A stretch of 64,000 bases of DNA. It comes from Rhytidiadelphus loreus (Eukaryota > Streptophyta > Bryopsida > Hypnales > Hylocomiaceae). The stretch is taken from positions 19,933,001 through 19,997,000 of the forward strand of contig OX344763.1 of NCBI GenBank assembly GCA_947034895.1, in the 5' to 3' direction. The notes under the pieces were generated by a model that saw only the letters and a list, made by a program, of their open reading frames with translations, did not search any database and was not told the origin of the DNA. Position 1 is the first letter of the stretch, and each line of letters begins with the position of its first letter. Both the position numbers and the translations under genes were made by a program. This document shows positions 22,621 to 34,310 of this stretch, in pieces.

Positions 22621-25600
22621 ATAGATCCATATAAAAGTTTCTGCTCTATATAAAAGTTTCTGCTCTACTGTTTCCACTTACATAGTGTTGAATTAAACTC
22701 ATGTACATGCATGTATTCGTGTTTTAATGTCCAGTATATGTATACAAAAGAGAAGAGGAAGCTGCTCAATTAATGAGATCACAATTTTGCACATTCTGTA
22801 TTATCATGTTTTTGCTCATCTCTGAACTGAAGAGTCCTTCATAATCATTCAGGAATGGCTACAATCGATCTATGATCTTGTCTTCATGCATAACACTCTT
22901 TGTAATTGTCTTCCATGAATCACTGCTTCTCTTGACCGCAAAGCTGCTCTGAACTCTGCTGGATTGGACTACACATTTCTGTACTATATGTTGAAGGACC
23001 TATTAGCAACATTTAGTATATAGGAATTTGACAATGTCAATGAGTAAAGATTTTGTGCTGTACAAGTTTTCGGAAAATTGTCGCAAGAAGGAACCTGAAA
23101 TCCTGTCCTTTAGATGTGCATATTTGTGCTCTTTGTCTGCAAAAATGCCCATGAAGCGCCCCAATCACTGGCAATTCATCCATGTAAGCATTGCCCCAAT
23201 AGTCTCAGTGATGACTCACTCTTAAATTGCTCCTGTACATCAATGGATGCGTCAATGTTCCAACAGTTTTCTTGCCTAGAAACATAGATTGCATGAAGAA
23301 CTTGCCATAAGAAACAAAAGGATTCACACTGGTCTGGAGAAATCGCACCTTATGATTACAACACTTCTTTTGAAGTATCGTTTCAGCCAAGTTGTCACTG
23401 CACAAACTTCTCATCACCATCTTCATAATCCACCAATTTTATAACGCGTCTTCACACTACAAAGAGTCTATAGATTGGAATGATTGAAAAGTGTCATACA
23501 TCCACAATATATTTGAAAAAATAGGTATAGATTGCAATATATGTGCTTAAACTGAAAAATTTGGATTTAGTACCTCACCTAATTTGACAAAACTAATGTT
23601 CTACAAAATACATCATTATATAACGTAAAGACTATAGAAGCTTCATTAATTTCAGATGTCGAGGATGAAGCTTGTAGAAGCTTCCACGTTTCCAGACTAC
23701 GGTATTCAAGATGCCCCGCAAGATGCAGTCTTGGATATGCTACTGACATTCAAGTGTCATTACTTTCTTGCAAAGCAAAATGTAAGTGACATTACCTTTG
23801 TACTGGAGGCAGGGTTGAAGACTTCTTTGGCAATCTAACACAACAGTTTGGACCCCGGACAGTGCTTGTAATCAGCATGTACAATCCCACTTTACTGTAT
23901 TGAAGGGAATTGAAAAAACACAATGTTAGTACTTCAAGAAAACAACTAGAAAACAACTTCAAGAAACTAATATTGTTTTTTTTAATATAAGATGTCCTTC
24001 AAGAAAATAAATGATTTATCATACAAATAAAGACAATAAAAACTAAGAATACATACACAGCAATGTTGTTGTGCACATTACAGAAGTTTGACAAGCACCA
24101 TAGACATTGCACCCACTAAGATGAGAGGTTTTAAATTGTGCACACCACTATCGGTACCCTGAAGATTTCCTGAAAGCCCATAAAACATGAGAATTTCATA
24201 GTGCTTGGGTCCTCAGAACTTCTTCCCAGTTATTTTTTAAAGATAATTGTTATATGTTGCTCTTCAATTTCACCTTACAAAAGAACCCACAAATGTTTTC
24301 GAGAAGCTGAAGCAGCATTTCCACTGGATGGAAGCACTAGCGCAATACTGTTTTTACAACCAATGTAAACAAATAACCTCGCATTCAGACTCACAATATT
24401 GATCCCTGAATTAGCGAAGACCGAACCTTTGATAGCATCACACATTTGTTGTAGGACTCACCTATTGAAAAGACATTCGGGGTGAAATGAAGTGCTATAA
24501 GAAATTTGGAACAATGACATGTGTATGGAAGTACCTTTCTATTTTTAGTGGAAATGAATTTGATAATTGCCTTCAATGCCCTTGAACATTGTGTTCCCTC
24601 CTTCACTTGCAGTTGACTTCGACCGTACACATGACCATCCTCTTTTATTTCTAACACAATCAGCAACTTCTTTTGATAACTGCGACTACCTCGATCAATG
24701 GCTACAACAATGAACACTACAATTACAACAGAAGGTTTTGTACAACATAGAACACGTAAAACGACAACAAATTCTGCAAATGGTTATAATCAAGACGGAT
24801 ACGTACAAGACATATGATTTCACAGGATTACATGACAACAAATCAAAACAATACAGTCTTGGCAATTGGCCCATGAACCTACCATTTCAATGCTTTTGAT
24901 GTAGTCATCCTCTTCATTGCTCATTTTTTTAGCTGACAATGTCTTCGACTCCAGTTATGTTGTCCTCATCGATAGAAACATCTGAAAATACAAGTCTTTC
25001 TTAGTTGTAGAAGTAGTTTCGACATGCAAGTAGAAATGACGACGGTCTCCAATTTCTTGTTGTACATGTCCATCTACAACTATTGCTTGTATAGAAGTCT
25101 CCTTTGTTACGTGGCCTACCAACGAAGAGTACACTTCTTCATTATCACCGTCTATACAGCCATATACATACGACCTTGAAATGCACTCTCCTAAACTAAA
25201 TTCAGGAAAAGAAGTTGATGACATGAAATTGCTAATACCGTACTACATCGTACATTATGATGACGGAAGTAGAAAAAGTCCCAACTACAATTTCAAGAGA
25301 GAAAGCTTCACATTATAGTATTGTAGGGCAAGGAAAATGTATGTGATTGGAAGTCAAATGTGCTCAGTATAATGAACTGAAATGGATGACTCTCCAGAAA
25401 GGATGCTCATGATGACAAAAAATTGGAATGAGAACTACAGTAGCGTCCACAAACACAGAGCACCATGTGTTGACATTGTCTGCATACGAAGTTTGTTATC
25501 CTCACTTTGTGCATTGTATGTACAAGTAATGGGATTTCTGGAGGGTGCTGAAGCATTGTCCAAGGCGAAGTCAACTTCCTTCATGTCTTCATGATGTTTG

Positions 25601-27314
25601 ACAATTCTAGTTTGCAAACAATGTACCATTGCCTTCACATGTGTTTTCTCGTTTTAAAAAAAAATATGCTTCCACTCTTGATGTTTAGAACTACTTCACA
25701 TTATTAACTACGTAAAGTAGGCTAGTATGTCCCGAACTTCTAATGTAGTTCCAATCTTGTACAGAAAAGTAGTGTACCTTGGCAACTATGATTGTGAAGG
25801 ACCTGAAGAAGATGGTTTTTTTATTTTAGGAATACTTGAATCATTCCGTTGAACGTCTTCTTTGTGTACATGAGCTCCGCTATGCTATAAGACAGATCCT
25901 TCCTTTGCTTTATACCTGAATTAATAGTTTGAAAGATTACTGAGGATTGGCAGAAAAAATGCTAATAATGCTAGCATAATGAGCCATAACCTATGCAAGA
26001 ATTGACAACCTCCAGTGTCAACCTTAGGCTTCTCATTACATACTACAAAAGACACTAGGTACAACAATAACTATAAGATACTAACATGCTAACGTTAGGA
26101 CTTCAAAATTGTGATCCACATCAAAATTACTTCATTAAATGTCATGAATTGCATAAGACAGTGTACTTTTCAGTATGCAGCGTCGCAAGGTAAATGTAAC
26201 ATTCTACTTCTGAAGAATTGGTGAAGAATTACCACAGGTAATACAGAAGCAATGTCAATGTTTTCCGATAACGCACTCCTTCTGCTTCTCCTGTAATGAA
26301 GAGAACATTAGTATGCCGACAGTGGGGAAAAAAAGGAGTCACATACATAACTGATGATAAAGATTGTTGCCCTCATTGCATGCATGTCGGTGACTCCATT
26401 GATGAGGAACTCCTGAACACTTTGACAACAACCTTCCAGCAGATGAGTCTTACGTCAAAGTTGGTTGGAGACGTCTATAAACAGATTGTACATGGGATTC
26501 ATTTATGTACAAATATAAAGAAGCACATAATTTCAAGAGAATTTCAAAAATGCTGTTAAGTATGTATCGGCAATGCACAACGACAATCCGAAGTCATATA
26601 AGAATCAAAGTTTCATCAATGAACTAAACGTCCTTACTTTGGTCCACAGAAATGAATCATACAGTGCATGCTTAATATGAGCATGACAACTACTTCTTGC
26701 CTCATACCAAATAGTCATACATGGATTTAGAATGTCTCTTGCAACTCATACGCCATAATCTGTAACTACTTGTCTCTCAGAAAACAAAACTAAGAAGAAG
26801 AGGCACATAAAATTAGAAGTACGAAGTTGTTCACTACAATAACTTAATCAAAATGACAATATGTACAAGAAAATAAACAATATGAAAGCACTTACTTTTA
26901 CAGCAGAAGTCCTGTCCATAGAAGCTTCTCCCCCCTCATGTATGCAAAGTAAATGTTTACAAACATTACTAGTTCTACACGCGCGATCAATGTTTCCATC
27001 AACATTGATTCTCTGCAACAACGGTCCATGTAAACTGCATGCGTAATATTAATCAAAACGTGGAAACTGCAACATGCAGGAATTCTCTAGCAATAATCTA
27101 AACTTGGAAACTGAAGCATACAAGAATTTTCTAACAATAATGAAACTGACATGCCTTGATAACGTTCTTCACTCTACCATGCTAGGAAAGAAGAAGAACA
27201 GAAACACTGTAATGATTGTCCACCCATTCTACATTGTGTCAGCAAACAACGTGCAAGAGCACCTCAGTTTAGGCGCTATGGATCTCTATTAGCATCCACA
27301 TCTCTAGAACCTTC
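22621..27314. other. Left interior of the giant CACTA, no recognisable gene
   Basis: About 4.7 kb of A+T-rich DNA. Short frames occur (23,028-23,225 plus; 24,391-24,717 minus; 24,955-25,224 minus; 26,296-26,559 plus) but none shows a domain motif, and splice-compatible neighbours are not evident. The stretch has no Ulp1-type protease signature, which some plant CACTA elements carry. It could be decayed cargo or non-coding filler. Confidence 0.5.
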
Positions 27315-27322
27315 ATTCCAAC

Positions 27323-27540
27323 CTCGGGGGGGAGACTCCCGAAATTTTATAAAACTACGTGAGATAAAAAATAGGGTCAATTTAATTCATTGGAGGAAAA
27401 ATTTATACCTTTTTTTGATCTACTATAGCATTGGGAATATATGCTTAGGGAGATTATAAAAAAAATAGGGTGCTATATAATTCTCCCATTTTTTTTTACG
27501 ATAGAAAAAAAATAGGGTCCCAAACATGGGATCCCCCTAA
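27323..27540. repeat. Left terminus of the P-like element with AAAAAATAGGGT repeats
   Basis: Terminal CTCGGGGGGG is followed by ACGTGAGATAA at 27,357-27,367 and by A-run-TAGGGT copies near 27,366-27,377, 27,457-27,471 and 27,505-27,518. The right terminus (35,155-35,349) has copies near 35,152-35,168 and 35,197-35,212 in the same strand orientation, so these repeats are direct while the tips are inverted. Confidence 0.75.
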
Positions 27541-27699
27541 ACTTCTTTAGTAGGCTCAATTGAATTACAGCAGTGTGATCCAATTACAGAAGTCTGTTTC
27601 AATTACCACCGTTGGATCCAATTACCACCATGCAATGTACTTGTAGACAAGTAGCAAATTTCATTCAGTGGAGTCCAGTTCAGCAGCTCTAGATTAATT

Positions 27700-28371
27700 G
27701 CTGGTCACCATTAATTCAATCCTGGGTTTATTTGGTGGGGAGGGAACTGTGCCGCGCGCCAATGGCTTTAGGGTTTGGCTGGCTAATCTGCCTTCCCTGC
27801 GGCGCGTCTTGGAGTCGCTAAACGTGCAAGTTCAGGCTTCAAAGTTCAATTTCTGGTTGCAGGTGCTGGCCTAGGGTTTAGATCAATCTGCGTTTGGTTG
27901 GCGATGTGCTTGCATGCTCGGATTTGGGCTTCGAATTCAGATTTTTTCAAGCAGTTTTGGGTGGCATTCATAGTCATCTACTAGAATTTTTGCTAGATGT
28001 GTGCGTCGTGAAGCTTGGCGTAGAGGTTTACAACGACAGTTTGAAGGACTAGTTTGCTGGATTTTCACCTGCTGTGGTTTAGGGTTTCTCAACTTGATCG
28101 CCGAGCAACTGGCAAGGTATTCTTTGCTTTCATTACATGCACAAATTTCTTCTGAACCTTCACGATGTTGCTCTAAAAATCTTCACTCATTCTTATACGT
28201 TTTAGGAGTTGCGGTTTAGGCTACAATTTCGTTGTTGTTTTACACACTATGCTTTTCCAATTTCTAGTTGAGGGCAGGTTTAGGGTAGATCTCGTGAAAT
28301 TCAGATTTGAATTCTCTTATATGCACTACAGGTTGTATTGTGGCAGGGTTTAGTCTTCGGGAAAGTCTGCA
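27700..28371 (+). promoter_or_regulatory. Promoter/leader of the P-like transposase gene, with telo-boxes
   Basis: This stretch is clearly richer in G+C than the element ends. It contains a CCAAT at 27,759-27,763 and three plant telo-box motifs TAGGGTTT at 27,769-27,776, 27,872-27,879 and 28,080-28,087, typical of plant 5' leaders of housekeeping genes. Possible leader-intron junctions are GGCAAG|GTATTC near 28,116 and a CAG acceptor near 28,346, before the ATG at 28,372. Promoter function is inferred. Confidence 0.5.
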
Positions 28372-31300
28372 ATGAAGAAGATTAAGGTGTACACTCTCAC
28401 GGATGAAGGAGCGACGCCTAAGTGCATTGGGACAATGAAGGCAAAGGCTGCCGAATCTTTAGCAGAACTCAGACTGCGTTTGGAGGATAAGAACGTGCTC
28501 AATTTCAAATTTCAATACTGGGATCCTGAAGAGTGTTGCAGGGTAGCCGTGACGTTGGAATCGTTGAATGACATCGAAGACAGCGTTTTCATGATCCCTG
28601 CTGTCGATGACGACCTGGACAATTTTGGAAACAAGCGTCAGAGGTTGGAAAGTCAGCTGGATCTTGGAGATAGCCGACAAAGCAACCTCATTCAATTGGA
28701 TGCCCCGGAATTCCCCCACATCGGTAGCGACTTCCATGGTGAAGTTCAGGTGGATCCACCTTCATGCTCGAGGGTCAGTGCTCCAACTGAAGAAAGTTTT
28801 TTGAAGTCTGAAATTGTGTCAAGAGAGGTGATGGCCCTGTACACTGACGGAGAGGAAAAATTACGGAAGGTGTTGAAGGGGGTGTCCTTGGAGGATCACG
28901 AATGGTGCCTAAAGTCATATGATCGCCACGAAAAAGCAGTCATCATCCTCCACTGTTTGGAATGCAAGAAGGATTTTGGTGGGGTGGACGGGCTTCACAC
29001 AAAGGACAGAGTTTCGAATTTGTTTTCCAACTTCCGAAAAAGCCACATCATGAGCAACCAACACATCAGAAGTTGGTGTCAAAGGAAGGGTTTAGATTGG
29101 TGCAACCACCCCCAATCAATTGCAAAGGGGAAGAAAACAGTGATCCTCACATCAGATGATCACAAGCGCCTGATCCTTGAAGGGGTCGACATACTCAACC
29201 AGGTGAACGAGGATGTGGATCCAAATCAACAAACTTTTGCATTGGTGGGAGGAGATCCACATGCAACAGAATTGAAGAGCTTCTGGTGGAAAACGAGGTG
29301 TATCGTCTGCAATGAATTCTACAGTCTATGCCCTCCAAAAAAACACTTGGAGGCAAACTTAAAGAACCATGCTGGAGGGACACGACATGCTGAGAAGGTA
29401 TTGGAGGCAGCCAAAGGTGGACGACGTGCAACAACTTCAGGGAAGCGGGGAAGGCTAGCTAAGTCAACAGCTGACAGTTCCCAATCAAACCAAAGGCAAC
29501 TCCACGCATTTTTTGGTCATGTGGTGGATAGCCCGCAGGTAACTATACCCCAATCCATGGACCATTCTCAATTTAAATTATTCATGTGTTGGGGTTTTCG
29601 GGGACCAATTGCTATGTATGCTGGGAAATCTTTTGAATGTTCAGCTTTGTTATTTGACATTAAGCCTGGTCAATGCTGGTATGCCGAGCCTTGGCTGCAA
29701 GAAGTTGTAGTTGTAGACGGTCACACTATAAATATTAATGGTACTTTCAGGCATTGCAATTGTCTAAGGGTGTGTATGAATAATGAACCTTGGACTGGTC
29801 TAACTTGTAGCATGTGCGCTACTATACCTTGTTTAACAGACTTTAAGCTGAGGGTGATAAGGGAGGACAAATCTGTTGAAAAACGAGGAACAAGAACTAC
29901 AGAGGGTGGAAGACGAATTGGATATCTCTCCTTGCCGGAACTCACCACCCACAATAGATCAATGTCCAAAAAACTTAGAATTGAGCGTTTGTTACATTGG
30001 GCAGCTAAGCTGCGGATAGCGTAGCTGAAAGTGAAACGGCCTACTTTAAGGGAGTCTGCACTTGCGGCTTCTAATCAGCACAATGTGTATAAGTTTTGTA
30101 CAGATATTTTGAAGGCGCATAGGACTGATTCGTTTGGAGGTAGACCAGCATTGTGGGATTTCCTGCGAGATGTAGCGGCTAACTTGAATCGCAGGAAGGA
30201 GGGTTTTAGGTACTCCGAGAATTCAAAGGCACTTGCACAAGCCATGAAAGTGTATGGAGGTAGAAGAATGTGTGACTTGTTTGCTTTAAATTATGTTGGC
30301 CCTAGTTATAATACCGTGAAAAGGGAGAGTCGGAAGGGTGTGCAACATGTGCCGAGGGAGCATGCTGAGATCTTTGCAGCAATAGCTGAGATTTACAAAG
30401 ACGCCAAGGCGGCTCATGGGATTGTTGGGCCAGTTCCAGTAATTTTAGCAGAAGATGAAACGAAGGTAAGATCTAGGGTCTCATATGAGCAACGTCTTGA
30501 CACACTGGCTGGATTCTGCGGTCCAAAAGACAACCACGTCTGTATCTCCAATTACAAGCCAGATGTGGGCTCCGGGGAAGTAGGCTATAATAAAATATTG
30601 GATTGCTTTCGTTCTGACAAAGTGGGAGGTTTTGCTAGGGTGGTGATGGTCTGCCCGCTTCACAACAATTTGCCCAGGTTAGTCTTATGTGTCTCTTGTA
30701 CTTGCAACTGTTTTGATTCAAAGTGGGTGAAGCATCAGTGGGGTCGAATTGAAAACTTGTGGACAAAACATTGTAAGGATGCTATTGGACCCATAATTGG
30801 GCATGCTAGTGACGGAGATTCTCGAAGGCGGCAACTCATGTTGGCTGAGTACAAATCCACCGATGGACAACGATTTCAAGTGGATTGGCTAGGGTGGATC
30901 TTCACTGGAAAGTTAGATTCCGATGGAAATGCATTTGGCTTGCATGACCAGGATTTCATTCATAATGGGAAAAAACTTATTAATCCCATTGATTCACTTG
31001 TTAGAACATTGCAGCTGGGATGCGACGTGGTTACATTGACTCACCTTGGTTTAGTATATAACAAATTCAGTTGTGACCAACATGGATTGAAATTGGAGGA
31101 CACTAATCGAAAAGACCGTCAGAATTGGGCTTCAGCTCAAAGAATTTGCCAGCAGAGAGTTCAAAATTGTCTGGCTCAACTGCGGACGTCGAAGGAGGTC
31201 CACCAAGAGCGCACGTTGGGGACAGAGTATTACTTGCAGGTTTGCTCTAACTACATTGAAATTTTTCTATCTCCACGTTTGGACTTGAGATCACGCATAG

Positions 31301-32829
31301 TATTAGCCGCCAAAGTTTCTTTTTTCTTTCGAATTTGGAAACTATAGTTTCAATTTGGCAATCATGCAGTGGGAGGGAATTCCAAAAAACTAACTGCAGC
31401 CACAAATTTTGTTTCCCAGCAATGTTTCATTGATGTCCAAATGTCATGCCACTTTATTGTTTTGCTAATAATTCACTTCCGAGAGAAGTATCCCAACTTG
31501 GCAGTTCCATTGCATTTGACAAGGAGTGATGCTTGTGAAATATTTTTCTCAAAAATAGGGGGAATGGAAGGGCATGAGAGGGCCTACGATTTCCATTAGC
31601 TTGTAAGCACTGCAAACACTCTAAATCGGTTAACAGCAACTGAGTACACAGAGAACGGACTCCAATTTGGTAGGGTACACAATAAGATGAAAAATGTTTG
31701 GGCTGACTTGCATCCGCTTGGTGAGGGAGAAGTTCCTTGCGATCTTGCTGATTACACGCTCATTTCTACTAATGATGATGTGATTTCAGCCTTGCAGGAA
31801 GGTCTAAGAAAAGCACAAAGTATGCTTAGGATCTTGAATATGGCACTTGCAGTCCAATGTGCAAATAAAACTTGGTTTCTAACTCCGTGGTTGGTTGAAA
31901 AAGTTGATCCACAGCATTTTGCTTATATTCCAGCCACTTTGCCCGTGCGTGGAGAAGATGGGGACGGTGAAGTTCTTCGGGCTGACCTTGAAGCAAATGC
32001 TGTTGTTGATGTTAGTATAGACAGTAGTCCTTCACCTGCAGCTGAAGGAGAAGAAGACATAGTTGAAGATGGCTCTCCAAGTCTTCCAGTTTTAGAAGAT
32101 GAGGCTCGTCATGCAATGTGTGACATGTTGAACGAGGAGGAGCCTCATGTAAGCATTGTACTTCCAGAAGATAAGGTAGTACCATTTGTTCAATACGGAG
32201 GGCATAACATTTACAAGTCTACTCTGGTATCGCAGTTGAATGCTAATCCGTTTTTGTCTAAGGATCGGTTAACTAGAGTGAAAAATTCAATTTACTTCAA
32301 TAATTCGGATGATTATATTAGTGCTTCTTCTTCGACGGAGACAATGCTCTTGGGTTTGGGGATGGATTGTAGTGTTTACTTCATGCAGAGGACTACAACC
32401 ACAATTTCATCTACAGTGAAATCAGCTGTCTGACGAACCAGGGGAAGACCTTCCAAGAGTATGCAGCCCACATGTGTCTTGAATGGAGTGGACCAAGGCA
32501 CCTGGTGCATAGGAAGAGTGCAGAAAATGAGGCGTAAGGTTGGAACGAGGTGGGGCAATTGTAGGCAGCCTATTGACCTCCAAAATCGTGAAGTCAACAA
32601 AGGAAAAAGGACAGGTATTGGAGGGTCTGGATGTATGGTTTACCTTAATTACTTTCGAAAAGTCCCCGGATTTCTCAAGTTCAAGTATGACCATGCTGAT
32701 TCTATTTGGGTTGATGTGGATTCGATCATCTGCACTGTGACTATGTCATTTGATTCAGAGCGGGATGTATTCGAACTGGACCCAGTTGACGGCAATTCGT
32801 TGAATGAGTTTGTTGACAAATCCAAGTGA
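28372..32829 (+). pseudogene. P-element-like transposase with N-terminal zinc fingers; four nonsense codons, no frameshift
   Basis: One frame of 1,485 codons runs from ATG 28,372 to the final stop 32,827-32,829. It is interrupted only by TAG at codons 551 (30,022), 992 (31,345) and 1076 (31,597) and TGA at codon 1354 (32,431). Order of parts: N-terminal ~80 residues of possible ubiquitin-like/PB1-like type; zinc finger C195-C198-H225-H231; zinc finger C310-C313-H333-H339; a basic stretch ~350-375; a Cys-rich patch ~461-490; then an RNase H-type core with AEDET (D695), SDGDSRRR (D814), HDQDFIHNGKK (D859/D861, H864) and SDACEIFF (D1053, E1056). The SDG...R, D-x-x-H-x-x-K and D-x-x-E-x-FF pattern follows P/THAP9 transposases. 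A basic, Tudor/BAH-like tail is possible at ~1370-1485. It would bind element ends and catalyse excision; this copy needs stop suppression to make a full protein. Superfamily assignment is by motif, not by search. Confidence 0.8.
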
Positions 32830-33746
32830 TGTTAAACTTGCTGCTAGGTAGTCCTCATTTCACTTTGTGCATTCAGGATTTAAACCATGTTTAAATGGAA
32901 GCAGAAATGGAAACCCAATAAAAGAGGAAATTAAATTTTTTTTCGTAAGGGTAGCATGTACTTCACTGCTGTTTCAGAAAATGTAATTATAATGAAGTGT
33001 AATTTGACAAATTGACATTTGGGAAAACAAAGGTGGCCTAAATCCATGTGATATTTGTACCCGACCTGAAAGATTTTTGCTATTAATGTGTTGAGAAGTG
33101 AGATGCAAGTACAGAAATCTTCAAGTGCGTGAAAGGTAATTCCACATGGAACCCAAAATCTGTGTGATTAGAGGTATGAAATTTGCTTAATCTTGAACAT
33201 TTTATTGTTTTCCATTTCTCATGTGAGGTAGGTGAAGTCATAAATAACCAATGAAGCCATGTGTGAACTTCTGAAAGATGGCTGTGCATTTGAAACTGAG
33301 ATTTTTTCCTAAACCCTATGTCATTGACGACTTGTGTGATGAATTGTACTGCTGTCCATCTCACTTGTACTTGTTTCTTGCTCCTTGTTGTTCTTGTGCT
33401 AGTAGTTTTGCTAAAACCACAGGTGACTACAACCATTTCAGCTGCAGGTGTACTCCCGAAATCTCTGGCGCGCAGATGCGGGGAAGAACATCTTCTTTGT
33501 GTTGTCTTCATTTTCCATATTTTTTTTGGCCCTGCAAGTTGTTAGTTCACGTTTGACTGCAAGGCTTGTGCACTAGTTGTTGAGGCTGTAGATTTACTAG
33601 TTCACGGAGGGTTCTGAGTGGCGGGCACCTGAAATCTATTTGGACTTGAATGTGTTTTGATTTTGTCTTGCTTTTCTGGAATTCTTCCGGTGATCTAGTT
33701 TGTGCAATTGCCTTCCACGTTGACAGTTCCCTGTGAGGTAGTTTCG
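32830..33746 (+). other. Intergenic DNA inside the P-like element
   Basis: About 0.9 kb between the transposase frame and the accessory ORF. AATAAA at ~32,918 could serve polyadenylation of the transposase transcript. A short minus-strand frame (33,083-33,511) has no recognisable features. The stretch 33,300-33,700 may be the leader of the next ORF. Confidence 0.4.
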
Positions 33747-34310
33747 ATGGATTTGCCGTGGAATTATTTCCCGAACTTGACTGTCGAGGGAAGTGCATGC
33801 GAAGCTAGTACTTATTTCTTTGAATACAGTTTCAGGGATGCTGTCCTCCCACTTCTTGTGCCGCAGGTGCAGTATTCAGATCCGTGGGAATGGAATGAGC
33901 CAGCGCAGGAGCATCCAGTTACATTTTGCACATTGGAGACTCTAAGAGAGACGTGCAGCTCGTGGAGCGATTTTGTGCAGGGCACGGCGGAGTGGGGTGC
34001 ATTGACCGTAGCTCGAGAAGAGTTTCGTTCACTAGTCCCCCCGGTGTGGCAGGAAGAAGAGGAGTTTGTTCTCTTCCGCTTCCAGAAACATCGAGCCTTG
34101 TTCACGAAGAACTGGTACCTGCGCCGTCCCTTGCGTGAAGACAAATGGCGCACACTTGCTTTTCAGGACCTGTCTATTTCAGATTTATGCGGACTGAGCG
34201 CGGCCTTGGAGACTGATGGTGAGGAGTGCATGGAGCTCATTCACAGCATCAGCCAACGATCATCCCAACATCTTTGGATTGCACCAGCAGGTCGTTTTGG
34301 CACTTTGTAA
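33747..34310 (+). CDS. Accessory ORF of the P-like element, unknown function
   Basis: 187 codons from the ATG at 33,747; the frame is also open back to 33,702. The product is acidic and rich in aromatic residues (W at many positions), with no transmembrane segment, signal peptide or metal-binding motif that I can see. A C-terminal stretch with FRFQKHRALFTKNWY-like content is more basic. It is G+C-richer than its flanks and lacks any stop, unlike the neighbouring transposase frame, which suggests either more recent constraint or simply its shorter length. Placed downstream of the transposase and on the same strand, it could be a second transposition protein or captured host exons. I do not recognise a family. 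Confidence 0.5.
   Translation: MDLPWNYFPNLTVEGSACEASTYFFEYSFRDAVLPLLVPQVQYSDPWEWNEPAQEHPVTFCTLETLRETCSSWSDFVQGTAEWGALTVAREEFRSLVPPVWQEEEEFVLFRFQKHRALFTKNWYLRRPLREDKWRTLAFQDLSISDLCGLSAALETDGEECMELIHSISQRSSQHLWIAPAGRFGTL

Noticed and set aside
22621..27314. Several 60-110-codon frames as possible cargo genes of the giant CACTA
   Set aside because: No motif, no splice partners, composition like non-coding DNA, and such frames are expected by chance at this length.
28372..32829. U-to-C RNA editing as the explanation for the four stops
   Set aside because: Such editing is known from organelles of some land plants, not nuclear transposons; transitions by deamination explain the pattern more simply.
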